From contig JANBQC010000350.1 of assembly GCA_027576995.1 (NCBI GenBank), forward strand, positions 1-29,166: 29,166 nt of DNA, read 5' to 3'. Position 1 is the stretch's first letter. Every line of letters starts with the position of its first letter. The notes under the pieces were generated by a model. The model had not been told where the DNA came from. It made no database searches and saw only the letters and a list, made by a program, of their open reading frames with translations. The DNA is from Dimargaris cristalligena (Eukaryota > Kickxellomycota > Dimargaritomycetes > Dimargaritales > Dimargaritaceae). Shown here piece after piece: positions 19,201 through 29,166 of the stretch. A program made the translations under genes and the position numbers.

Positions 19201-22200
19201 GCGGGGACACTAAATGGGGCAGGGTTAGCTTACGAGTCACATTACTAACGAAAGTGCTATGATTTCTTTTTCAAGCTTGCATTGTCGCCGTCTTTTGAGA
19301 TAGCGAAGAGGTACTATAATGCAATTATAAGGCGATTGGCAAAGCGTCTGATCAGACAATTATGTCTATCATTCGGTACATCCCTTACATTCTGTGTATA
19401 GGCGACCAAAAAAAACCCCTATACTAGAGTTGTATTGAGAATAAACGGTCAGGTGCTTAGGTCACCAAGCCGGCTCTAGACCCTGCCACTATCCCCGGTC
19501 AGTTGTTGGGCCGGATGACTTGCAAAAGAGGTCGTTTGGGGATGGGTATGGTCACTCTTACCTCCATCCACAATAGGTGTGTGCGGCCCTGGTGTCTTCC
19601 TGACCCATTCGACACGCCAGCTAAACGAATGATCCCAAAACTGCAGTGAATTAGTGTCGGCCGATGGAAGACGAGGAAAATAATGTGCTTGGTGCTTATA
19701 ATACCATCTTCTCCGCCAGACTCAAGGTTGGCAGGTTGTTTCATACTTCTAGTTTAAGGCATTGGCTCCATCGATGCAATGCTCTCAGAAGTCACATCGG
19801 GTAATTAAACGTAGGAAATGTTGTACACGTACAGGAAACCGTATGGCCAATCACCCCGTAGGCCTTCGTATTTAGTAAGGACGTTCCGCTTTTACGGCAC
19901 AACATGCCAAGCTAGTACCTTTACATCTGAATTTTTCATTTGGCTGTAACCCGCAGATTAGTACCAGGCAATTGCGTACACCCGTTTCTCTCCCCAGCCT
20001 TGCAATAGCGTAATCACTAGGCGCTTCAGTCGGCCTGGATATAGTAAGACGGGCTTACTTCGAATTCCAAATCGAGACAGTATCATGCTGAGTGACTCAC
20101 CTGGCGGCTTAAGCCGATGCAACCCGTCTGACAAGTGACAGTTAAACTGCCCTTACTCTCCCTACCGATTTACACTTGTTTTCGTTCGGAAACTCCCGCT
20201 CGCAGTTTCACTTTCTTCACTCGAGCCATTTTGTAAGGTGGGGGAGTAATCAGTGGCATGTGGCCTGTTCGGCTGATACTCGGGTGAGAAGGCCAGCAAT
20301 CACCGAGGACGTTCTCTTTCTTGTTACGTTTTTTTCATTCTTTTTTTCATATCCAGTGAGACCTTTGGAAGGTTAAACGCGGCTGTTATCCACAGTACAA
20401 CGTGACCCATCGGCCCGATATGTCACCGACTCGCACATTACTAAATACCAGTCCCAATGAAAATGTACTATATAATATACTATAGTGGGAAAATCTAACC
20501 TCTGGGGAGTATTCGAACTTCTCCGGTGCTACCAGAGAGATAATTTCGCACTCCACGAACAACCCCACACCCCATTAAATGTTTTCCGGCATAGCCGATT
20601 TTTGTTTCACAACTCGACAGTTGCGAGTCATTTGGTGTCGTAATGGGCCTGTGCCATTTAAGCTAGCGACGGTTTATTGGCAGTCCCCATATTGGCATCT
20701 ATCCTTCGCCACATTGGTGTGTCTTCCCAACCAACTTACATTGTAATGGCGTTAGCCCACGGTACTGTAAAAACGTATACCATAAATTGGATGAGCTAAA
20801 CCAGGCTTCCACTAGTCCAGGCCCAGTGCAGCTTGGGGAAATGGAATCTGACTGCCGAACCGCAATCCGGCTGGAAATATTTAGTGCTTTACTAAAACAG
20901 TACACGATTGTCCACTCGCGAAATCAAATCCAACTATTTCTCAAAGGGAAATCCTGGAGGTGCATGAGAACCAGGAAGTCTTGGTGTTAACTAAAGACAA
21001 CACCTAAATAAGTGAACGAGTGCTTCCGCTAGTCAATTTAACCAACGATTCCGGACCACAGTGCCATCAATATAAGTATAGCTTCCAACCATGTAATGTA
21101 AACAAAGCTCAAATACTTACATGTATATACAAATCAAGTCAAATAATGCTACGTTGTTCTATCATTTCCCGTGTATCCCTCTCACCTATCTTGAAAGCCA
21201 CCAAATGCCATCCTAATAATAGCCAACATGGGCCATTCCATTGGTTAGCTGACCAGAGAGGTTAAATAACCAACTTGTTCTCGTGGGGGTGCTCGGATGC
21301 CTAATTGCCTAAATGGGCAATGGGAAGGACCACCATTGGGATTGACCTAGGCTAAAATGGAGGGATATCCATAGAGTGACATTCACAGTGGAAGAGACCA
21401 CTTGTGTCGAAATAGTGCAATTTACGCTATATTAGACTAGCCGAACCAACAAGTTAAGGTCAATAGTTGAGGCTCGTATGACATGGGTTTTAGCCGACCC
21501 TTTCACTTTTGGTGGTAAATATATAGCAGGTTGGGCAATGAATAGGCAATACTGTACAACAATGGTGATAATGATTGTGGCTTTTTTATATACATATTCG
21601 TTTTATAGAAAAAATGTAAACAAACCCACCCTATGATAGCTTTATTTAGTCTAGGCCGAATAAAAATAATTGACAATATCATCAGCCCAGTTGAAAAAGG
21701 GTATTGAACGACCCTTCCTCTGCGTATCCAGCGATCGATTGAATATTAATTAATTTTACACTTTAATATACTTACCGCCTCCGCTAAACCGAGGCTAAGC
21801 GATGTGACCTTCGCTTATTCACGGTTCTTTTGTTGACGTTCTAACTCAACCCGTTTAGTATTGCTGCTGGAGGTTTTCAAAGCCCCCCAAATAAAATAAA
21901 ATTTAACTATAGTAAAATTACTGTCTAATAGAATGGTAGAATGTGGAAGGGACCCATCAGTAGGAATATAAACCGTCAGCTTTCTACCTCCCAGGAGGTC
22001 TAATTAGCCAATATAAAAATCCGGCTTTTCAATTAGGAGATTTAGGGGGGTATTTTATATATATAAAATTAAACACCAAATTAATACACTGATGAAGGAG
22101 TTGGTTATAATATTTCTATATCATCACAATTGGTATAACAGGTTTCATATGTGAGCACTATCTTTGATTTTTGGGGTAAAAATCGTCTAGACTAGAGTTA

Positions 22201-22641
22201 GGCGGGGTTACGTAGTTAAATCCTGACTGGTAAACTAGAGACGTGCATGCAGGTTTGATTGAACTAAGCATGTGCATGCAACAGAAAGAAACAATCGGGC
22301 AGCTACTAAATATTTCTTATAATTTGAAATTAACCTCATTTATTACACTCTATAATTCATTTAAATGCCCGATTTGGGGAGTTTCCTTTAGTAATCATGA
22401 TCCCTCGTTTAGAGTGCCTGGCAAAGGTATTTGTAAAATCCAATAGCAAAAGTCTAACAACGCCCATTGACTTATAGCATTACAATTTTAAAACAGCAAA
22501 AAACAATATAGTATACTATAAAATATATTATCAAAATCTCTTTTCAAAATGGACATTCAACGTTCTGCTAAATAATATATATATAAATATACCCAACATA
22601 AACATACTGGCTCTATTAACTATATTGACCCTACCAACAAC
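16261..22641. other. Long gene-free interval
   Basis: No frame longer than 105 codons, no linked exons and no domain could be supported. Contents that stand out are the palindrome GGCGAT-G-ATCGCC at 16714-16726, a CT microsatellite with T run at 18385-18417, and a gradual rise in AT content from about 21500 to the copy-B repeat. A frame at 20787-20990 reads like a plausible peptide but its length is well within chance. Confidence 0.4.
18385..18417. repeat. Polypyrimidine tract (C)n(CT)n(T)n
   Basis: A run of C is followed by about nine CT units and seven T. This is a simple-sequence tract that can slip in replication or form a triplex. No neighbouring gene gives it a role. Confidence 0.8.
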
Positions 22642-22786
22642 CATATGGGAGTAGTTCAGCGAGGCTGTATAACGAAAGATCCATTTGATGAGGCAAGTAC
22701 TACTGGTTGAAAATAAACATCCCACCGATTTTCCCATACACATATCAGTTAAACCCTTATACAGCCAAGCTGAACTTCACCCATAT
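22642..22786 (+). repeat. Dispersed degenerate repeat, copy B
   Basis: This is the second copy of the 145-nt block, in the same orientation as 3098-3242 and alignable without a single gap. From 22644 the shared frame reads through conserved patches (YGxSSxRLYNE, YYWLK, PYTY, LNFTH) with two consecutive TGA stops after the RSI patch. Copy B is less CpG-depleted than copy A. In copy B the frame stays open downstream to about 22943. It is probably a relic of a transposon gene; I could not name the protein. Confidence 0.6.
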
Positions 22787-23413
22787 CCACAAATTATCCA
22801 GGCCCCTCCCTTTATTATTCTATCACATTAGGGCTTACCACATGAATGTTTTATATATATATATATATATAAATGGTTATACATTGTTTGGAAGTAGTGT
22901 ATATGAAAGGGGTGATTGCTCAGCATCAGTAATCTATCGGTAAGATATACAGTTGTTGTTTTCTAAAAAATAATGAATAGGTTACAAAAGGGATTTTTTA
23001 TAATACAGATAATATGGCACTGTCGTCGAATGCCGAATAAGGTATGCGTACACGATAATTTAAGAGCATCAATATGAATATATGTAAATATATATATGTA
23101 AGTATGTATAGATATACTACGGAATGGTCGCAAATGAACAGGCAGACGGGCGCCCGGAATTGAGGTAGTGTGTGATGGAAGTGTAAAGAATGCAGCCGAC
23201 ATAGGGCCGAAGCAATGAGCATGTGGATGATCAGCGATGCATGGTAGTTCAACTGCCGATGATATTTGTCATCAATTCATCGATGCAAAGGTGAAAGGGG
23301 GGGTTGGAATTAGGAACGACTGTCGGCTCAAAGGGCATCGGTCGGCGGATTGACGGTAGACCATAAAATGTAACTACCCATATGACCAGCTCCATCTATT
23401 TGAGAATCTAGGC
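22787..23413. other. AT-rich flank and 3' side of the kinase gene
   Basis: The stretch holds a (TA)n microsatellite at about 22852-22871, further TA-rich runs near 23070-23120, and the region into which the minus-strand kinase transcript would end. No clear AATAAA on the minus strand was seen in the first 70 nt past the kinase stop. No gene is supported. Confidence 0.45.
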
Positions 23414-25348
23414 TTAATAAAGGTAGCTGGGTAGGTATTCCGCCTCGATGGTCTTCAGTTCACGAAGCACGTCCGAAATGGCGGGACGCTGGGTGGGGTC
23501 TTTCGCGACCATGGCCTGAAGCAAGTCGACCACAGGCGTCGGGACCGGATCTCCATTGAGAAAAAAGAGGCTGGGATTTTCGAATGGACGGGGACCGGCG
23601 CCGTGACGAGGGGGAGTAATGGGAGGAACCCGACCAGTTCCGGTGGTAGAGGGGTTATACCGGTCCGGGGAGATGGGCGAGGTGGGAGCGGAGCAGCCAT
23701 GGGTATTACGGACGCTGCGCAAGTCCAGGCGCTGCAATAAAGGGACACTGTCGTGGTGCGGGGGTTCGACTTGACTTAGTTCGACCGCAGGTGACGAAAC
23801 ACGGTGAGTCGAGGCGCCGGAGGCCAGGGACCCGGCCAAGGGAGCCCTACCCCCGACGGCGGCGATGCGCCCAGCGGTAAGGCTGCCCAGGTGGTTTAAG
23901 CTGGATTCCGGCCGGCGGTTAAGGGAGCGGGTTCGGGTGGGGGGGCCATTCAGACGGGCGCGCTGCATTTCCATATCCCAAAAGGCGCCCTTCATAGCAG
24001 TGAGCATCAGCTCCATGGTACTCTTGGCCCATACGTAGGGATCCTGACCAGTAATACCGGTAATGAAGAGGAGGATACCGGCCGAGAAGATATCGCTGGC
24101 CATTATTTTGGGCTGGCCGGAACGGACAATATGGGGAGCCGGAAGAGGAGCGCGACGGCGGGGTGGGGATGGGGTATCACTCGCGGATATGGGCCGCGGT
24201 GGGGCCGGGTTGAGCAATTCAGGGGCGGTGTACATGACGGTACCGAGTTGGGAAAAGGGGGCGGCTCTAGCGGCCTGATTATTATTGGGGGTACCAGGGG
24301 TGGCGGCGGAGGCGGGGGTGTTGTGATCTTCCGCGGAGGGCTTCCAAGCCGACCCGAGATCGGCCAGGCGAATATCCAAATGGTCGGTTAGTAGTACGTT
24401 ATGGGGCTTGAGGTCATAGTGGACGAAGCCGGCGTTATGGAGGGTCTGCAGGGCTTGGGTGAACTGGTGGGCCCACTTGACCCACAAGGGAAAGCCCACT
24501 TCGGACTTGTGCTTTTGCACCCAGGACCACAAACTTCCGTTTCCACAGTACTCCAAAATGATAGCCAAGTGGCGTCCGGGTTGGGCCGGAACCATTGCGT
24601 CAGCCTTGGACTCCTCGGCCGAGTCTAATAAGTCGGCGGTCTGGTCGGCGTCCAAGTCAAATGTCAGTGGTGCATCGGTAGGGTCGGCCAGGTCCAGGAC
24701 GGTTACTCCGAGGAGGCGAACAATGGGAAGGTCGGCAGGGGCGGCCGGGTCCTGCTGCAACTGGTGTAGGATGCGGGCTTCACTTAAGCCAGCATACCAC
24801 GGACTGCCCGGGGTGACATGGCTGGCTTCTATTAGCTTAACCACGCAGGTCGCAGGGAACGGCGAAGTCGCGTGGTCGGCCCCTGCAGGTGTGACGGTAG
24901 CCCGGTATACTTTGGCCAACTGGCCCTCGCCCAGTAGGGTTTCGTCCGCTATCCTAAACTGCACCTGGTGGGGGTGGCCGGCCTGCGGTGGACTTGGGAT
25001 AGGAGTGGCGGTGGCCATGCTAGGCACCAACAGGCCCTCGACCGAGGGGCAGAGGGAAATGGAGGGGCTAATCCCCTTGACAGACGAGGGGGCGCTGGGT
25101 TGTGGAGTGGGCAAGTAGGTGGAAAGAATAGGCGAGTGGTGACCGGGAACGATTAGGGCAGGTAGGGCGTCGTTGAGGTCTAGGGCAGGGACGCTAGACC
25201 CAGACATGGAGCGGCCCTCGACCGAACCGGGCGGGGTGGGGGGAAGGGCAAGTCGGGCCGGGACACTTCGGGGGGAGAGTTTACTCGATACCTTGCGGAC
25301 TATCGAAGGTATGAACGGGAACGAGCTTGTGGAAGTAGACTCGGACAT
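23414..25348 (-). CDS. Divergent Ser/Thr-type protein kinase, 644 aa
   Basis: A single exon of 644 codons with ATG start. Residues 1 to about 130 are Ser/Pro-rich and disordered. The kinase domain then runs to the C-terminus: glycine loop GEGQLAKV (140-147), ATP lysine K171 (CVVK), helix-C E190, hinge EYCGNGSL (266-273), catalytic loop HYDLKPHN (310-317, base D312), metal motif DLG (330-332) in place of DFG, TAPELL (374-379), D419 in SDIFSAG, and R621 near the end. All key catalytic residues are present, so activity is likely. It is unusual in having Tyr for Arg in the HRD motif, DLG for DFG, an acidic insertion (about 222-258), Pro-rich insertions in the activation segment (340-365) and after TAPELL (380-410), and a 130-residue Ser/Pro insertion (about 460-590) before the last helices. 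The missing HRD arginine suggests activation without classical loop phosphorylation. It is probably a cytosolic signalling kinase; the substrate is unknown. Confidence 0.9.
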   Translation of the reverse strand: MSESTSTSSFPFIPSIVRKVSSKLSPRSVPARLALPPTPPGSVEGRSMSGSSVPALDLNDALPALIVPGHHSPILSTYLPTPQPSAPSSVKGISPSISLCPSVEGLLVPSMATATPIPSPPQAGHPHQVQFRIADETLLGEGQLAKVYRATVTPAGADHATSPFPATCVVKLIEASHVTPGSPWYAGLSEARILHQLQQDPAAPADLPIVRLLGVTVLDLADPTDAPLTFDLDADQTADLLDSAEESKADAMVPAQPGRHLAIILEYCGNGSLWSWVQKHKSEVGFPLWVKWAHQFTQALQTLHNAGFVHYDLKPHNVLLTDHLDIRLADLGSAWKPSAEDHNTPASAATPGTPNNNQAARAAPFSQLGTVMYTAPELLNPAPPRPISASDTPSPPRRRAPLPAPHIVRSGQPKIMASDIFSAGILLFITGITGQDPYVWAKSTMELMLTAMKGAFWDMEMQRARLNGPPTRTRSLNRRPESSLNHLGSLTAGRIAAVGGRAPLAGSLASGASTHRVSSPAVELSQVEPPHHDSVPLLQRLDLRSVRNTHGCSAPTSPISPDRYNPSTTGTGRVPPITPPRHGAGPRPFENPSLFFLNGDPVPTPVVDLLQAMVAKDPTQRPAISDVLRELKTIEAEYLPSYLY

Positions 25349-26263
25349 GGCTGAATGAATGGAGGATAATGGAGGTGAGGGAGGGTTTGAACCTAAATAT
25401 AAGGCGGGGGTGATGGATAACCGGTTGGGAAGAAATTGCGGGCGTATCCGGAAACAGGCTGGGCACTATAATGGGGAATGAAGGGGGGGAGATAACGGAA
25501 GGGTTCCAGGGGTTGGTAGGGAAGGAGTGAGTGGGCCAAAGTTCGTTAGACTAAATAGTCGGAGCTTAATATTGTAAAAATAGCCTGTAGCGGCGGACAG
25601 TTGTATCATTGACAAGCCACCACACAGGGGGGGAATTCGAAGAAGGGACAGGTTACCACTGGGCCGGTAATATAAGAAGCCCGGCCATATAAGGAAGGGA
25701 AGGGTGTCACACCAGTAACCGCGAATAACAAGGCCTCCCACACTCACTTTGGTATATATGTATATAATACTTGCAGGTGTATGCGTGTGGTTGGGTAGGT
25801 GAATAAAGAAGATAAAGAGTGTGTACTGCCCTACCGCGGGTTAAAATAGCGGAAGACCCTTTACTACAGTATAGATAAGTAAAACACGGACGTACCTTGG
25901 AGGGCACTGGTTGGGGGGTTTCAAACAGTTTCGAGCGAGAACGAGAAGCAGGGAATGAGTAGGTGAGGCGGAAGTGAAACACGCGCAGGGAATCAGAAGA
26001 GTCGAGTTGGAAAATAAGACTACAGGGGTGGGGAATGAGGCGGCGGGCGGCGAGGCTTATAAGGCGAAGGTTATATATATATATATATATATATAATAGA
26101 ATAGAATAGAATAGGATATTGTTGTTATTGAACGAAGTCTAGGGCGAAGAAAGCAGTCACCGACTAGCAAAGACAGGCAAACACAAGCAGTGAGAGTGAT
26201 GAGTCACCACAAACAGGAGAATAGAAAAGGAGCAACGAAGGAGGGAATTAAGGGTCCGGCCAT
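25349..26263 (-). promoter_or_regulatory. Upstream region of the kinase gene
   Basis: Read on the minus strand this 0.9 kb is strongly pyrimidine-rich, like the leader of the two-exon gene. A palindromic TTATAA at 26057-26062 and the (TA)n tract at 26072-26095 are candidate core promoter elements about 710-750 nt upstream of the ATG. The leader may contain an intron. Short minus-strand frames here (25466-25747, 25707-25982) have no recognisable content. Confidence 0.35.
26072..26118. repeat. (TA)n microsatellite followed by an ATAGA pentamer repeat
   Basis: About 12 TA units run directly into four imperfect copies of the pentamer ATAGA. The tract lies between pyrimidine-rich leaders pointing away from each other and may mark an easily melted promoter region. 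Confidence 0.85.
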
Positions 26264-28581
26264 GTGTTCTTTTATATTACCAGCGGCTGGGTTGATACGC
26301 TAACTGTGCATATACCCACACCATACACTGCTGCGAAAAAAAGGGGAAAGGAGAGAGAGAGAGATCCACACCTCTCTATTGCTACTGGTCTGGCCTGGAT
26401 TAGGTCCCACCGAGCCAATTTTTGGTCCCATCCCACTGGCTGTGGCGGTTTTTTTCGGGGGATTCCTTCCTTCCTCTCTTCTCTCATTTATTCTCTCGTC
26501 ATTGGCGCTCATAATTATTGCGGCGTTAAACTAGCAGAGCCAAGGGGGGGGTTGATATCGCTCTGCCAAGCTCTGTTTAGGCGATACTGTGCGGTGTTTA
26601 CCCGCCTGACTAATAAACCCGGCTGTGCCAATACCGGTGGGCCAAATGGCCGCGTGTACAGCGGGGGGTTTGCCATGTCGGCTTAAAAATTATCCCCGTC
26701 TGTTCCGCCCCATAGGTTTATTCTGTATCCCCCATCCCAACCTTCCTGTCCAGCCCGTTACGAATACCAATCATCCAGGAATAACCCGTCCAACGTGCTC
26801 GTCTTTTTATAGATGGAGCGCACCGAACTTTTCCATACGAGTTGCGTCCCCCCCTTCCCCATTTGTTGACACCCACCCTTCCCCTCTTCCTTACCACCCA
26901 CCGAAATTCCCAGGCCCCCTATTTTTATATTTTCAGGCCTTTTCGCTTCCGTTGATTTGGCCTATTCAATTCGATGCATTGGGGTGTGGACTATTTCCCA
27001 TTAATGAGTGGATCCCTCCTTATCGGGGGAGCCGTGATTTACTGAGCCATAATTTAATCAAGTTATTATGGGTCAATGGGAAAACATCGTTTCCATCTCG
27101 GGAATGATGGCTATAGCCAATCCTTCCCGCTAACGCCTGAACGAGATACATGGGAATAGCGTTCGCGAAGGAAGATGCAAGAGTGGGAGGGGTGGATTCC
27201 AGCGGTTAAACGAGGCGTACATCACTATTAAATCCCCAGCCCAACTTCCGTGGGATAATGGGGAGGTGCAGGTTGATTAATACCGATAAATTAATCTCGC
27301 CCACCTTATTTGCGACTGATGGATCCACCGTGAATAAATTTGGGAGTGTTCGCTACATTGCCGACATCTTACTTCGCATAAAATTTGACAGAATGCCCGC
27401 GGATTATTTACCACTTGACTAGACTGGCAACCATAAATACGTAGTAGTAGCCTATACCCTCTCTCACTGGAGTATTTATCACCAGATACACAGGTGATTG
27501 GGAACTTCAATGTTTCCGTTAACTTGGATAGCCCGGCCCTTGATGTCTGTACCCAAAGACCGCTTTGTTGTGATGTCCGAGATCCCCTTTGTCCGCAGGT
27601 TCGTCGGTTATATTACTCATTAGCGAGGACGCGCGACCTATAAGCAAAAAAATGGATTCGCTTGACCAGTCATAGTGTTCGTTTAGATGAGTGGCCTTTG
27701 GTCCTCCCGTGACCAATTGCCTGCGACAGTGGGATGTACTGTTCTATTCCTTACCTTCTATTCGTCACTCTCTCTTCCTTTAAACCACCATTTATATTCA
27801 TCCCCGCAAGTCCAACTTCACGATTGGCCGCACAAGGAAAGGGTCTTCGAAATCCCACCAGCCCTATACTCACTGCCACTGTCCTAGGTGACTAACCTGC
27901 CCCCCCCCAACGGATGCCCGCCCCGGCTCTAACGGGAGGGAGATATCTCAGCTGTTAGTCACTTGGCCATTACCATTAAAACCAAATACTGTGGAGGTCA
28001 TTCCTAACCATTTCAGTATTTGGTCTAATGTAACCCTGCATTAGGCGAACTTCCCCCCCCCCAGCCGGAAAAAACAGGCCCGCTGGGGTCTTTCGCAGCC
28101 CCAAAAACGGTGTGTTAAACCAACCCATCCGCTGTACCCAATAGTACCCTATTTTTTAATCTGGGCGTTCTTTCGATAATCATTTCTTGGTCCAATCAAC
28201 TGGTGCCTCGATGGATAATCGATAGTTGTTGATTTTTAACCAAAAAAAACAACAGGGACTAAATAATCCTCTCACCGCGTGCCCATCCCCCACCCTACCC
28301 CAATAGTCTATTACTGTAGTAGAGATGCGGCGATATTCATTAGCATAGCAGGGATGGTCCCCGTTGGATACCAAAAAGATAGCGGGCTAAGATCGATAGG
28401 GCGCCCCCTCCATTCATTCTGTATCTAGATCGATGGATTACTATCAACTCTAGCCCCATAAGTGGGCCCCCGTTTCATTCCGTGAAGTGAGCCATCGGGA
28501 CCGGCCGGGTCAAGCCCATTGCCTAAGTCTTCCTTGACATCTGGTTCAGTCCGAATCATCCAAGGAAAGGGGTGAAAGTTC
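26264..28581. other. Intergenic, CT-rich at its left end, no gene supported
   Basis: From about 26300 to 27000 the plus strand is CT-rich, the mirror image of the kinase leader, so a plus-strand transcript could start here. The overlapping plus frames at 26264-26686 (140 codons) and 26625-27107 (160 codons) give Pro/Ser-rich translations typical of read-through of CT-rich DNA, without a domain. C runs lie at 27900-27909 and about 28053-28062. Confidence 0.4.
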
Positions 28582-28635
28582 CGATTAAAGGATAGGGACA
28601 AGCATCGATTAAAGGATATAAACCAGCGTCGATGG
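28582..28635. repeat. 24-bp tandem repeat, about 2.2 copies
   Basis: CGATTAAAGGATA begins at 28582 and again at 28606, and CGAT begins a third unit at 28630, so the period is exactly 24. The second half of the unit is less conserved (ACAAGCAT versus ACCAGCGT). No gene is adjacent; it may be a protein-binding array or a slippage product. Confidence 0.6.
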
Positions 28636-29166
28636 CTACGTGTCAACCAACCGCGCTGAATCGTGTGTGTGTGTTCCCCTTAAAGGAAGCTCTCTATATA
28701 TCCAAGCTACATCGATGCTATTCGACTTTATTCACCCTCTCCTCCCCCCTGACTTTGACTACCAGGTGATAATCGCCCTACTCAAGATCATGTGGCCTGG
28801 TGATCTTTACTGAACTTTATATTCCAATCCCCCCTTTTCCTTTAAACAAGCGGCCCTATTTCAACTCCCGTCTGATTAATATCAGCGAGTAGCTCATGTA
28901 TAACCACCCTCCTGCTTCCCAGCACCCACTTCACCTTTGCATGCATCCAAGAGAGAGGGTGTGATAGGGGAGGTACTTTACATCCAGTCATCCACACTTA
29001 ATCAGGTTCTGGGTCACTGAAAGCGAGCGTGTTTAGGTCCACTAGTTTCCGTATCCAGTGTGGTCGTACTTTCCGGCCAAAGTGGGTCTTGCCACCATCA
29101 GAGGGAATCGGTCCCCCTGAACTAGAGTGGTCACCTGACTCCCTCAGTGAGAGCGCACCGCCAAGC
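28636..29166. other. Right end of window, no gene supported
   Basis: Mixed composition with CT-rich patches at about 28735-28755 and 28825-28845. No open frame above chance and no recognisable RNA gene. A gene starting beyond the window could have its promoter here. Confidence 0.4.

Noticed and set aside
20787..20990. 67-codon plus-strand frame that reads like a real peptide
   Set aside because: The length is well within chance, it has no upstream promoter-like context, and no exon could be joined to it.
22642..22786. Hammerhead ribozyme, suggested by TGATGAG and CGAAA strings in the repeat
   Set aside because: The strings are in the wrong order and the flanking bases do not form the required three helices in either copy.
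24459..25118. 219-codon frame antisense to the kinase gene
   Set aside because: GC-rich coding sequence often leaves the opposite strand open. The sense strand encodes an unmistakable kinase, and the antisense product resembles nothing.
26264..27107. Overlapping plus-strand frames of 140 and 160 codons
   Set aside because: They lie in CT-rich DNA that is poor in stop codons, overlap each other in different frames, and show no domain or splice linkage.

Overview
The window looks like nuclear DNA of a filamentous fungus. The basis is a CRH-type family 16 cell-wall transglycosidase gene with a GTAAGT...AG intron, a second gene whose two exons join in frame across another GTAAGT...AG intron, TATA boxes and AATAAA signals at eukaryotic spacing, and pyrimidine-rich leaders. 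Gene density is very low: four supported protein genes in 29 kb, with gene-free stretches of roughly 8.5 and 7.5 kb. An early-diverging lineage (Zoopagomycota or Mucoromycota type) is a guess from the divergent proteins. No rRNA, convincing tRNA, CRISPR array or prokaryotic signal was seen.

Layout. Positions 127-1341 (+) hold an intronless 404-residue protein of unknown family. Positions 1694-3196 are AT-rich and almost free of CpG (one in 1.5 kb). This island holds an inverted-repeat element (2168-2880) with 32-bp identical cores, whose arms otherwise differ essentially only by transitions, and then copy A of a degenerate 145-nt repeat (3098-3242). Copy B of that repeat lies 19.5 kb away at 22642-22786. 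Positions 4516-5613 (+) hold the GH16 CRH-like gene, two exons, secreted. From 5614 to about 14200 no gene is supported; this stretch holds palindromes near 6508-6553, a nested three-stem structure at 7097-7189, and homopolymer runs. A TATA box (14201) and a CT-rich leader precede a two-exon gene at 14602-15899 (+) for a 354-residue acidic, Ser/Thr-rich protein of unknown family. From 15900 to 22641 nothing coding is supported. Positions 23414-25348 (-) hold a 644-residue Ser/Thr-type protein kinase with unusual catalytic motifs and large insertions, followed by a pyrimidine-rich upstream region and a (TA)n tract. The right end is gene-free apart from a 24-bp tandem repeat.

The genes show no operon or pathway relation to one another. 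The strongest unusual signals are the transition-only decay and CpG loss of the repeat island, the two gap-free repeat copies sharing a degraded reading frame, the candidate structured element at 7097-7189, and the divergent kinase and CRH-like enzyme. No complete new system was identified.
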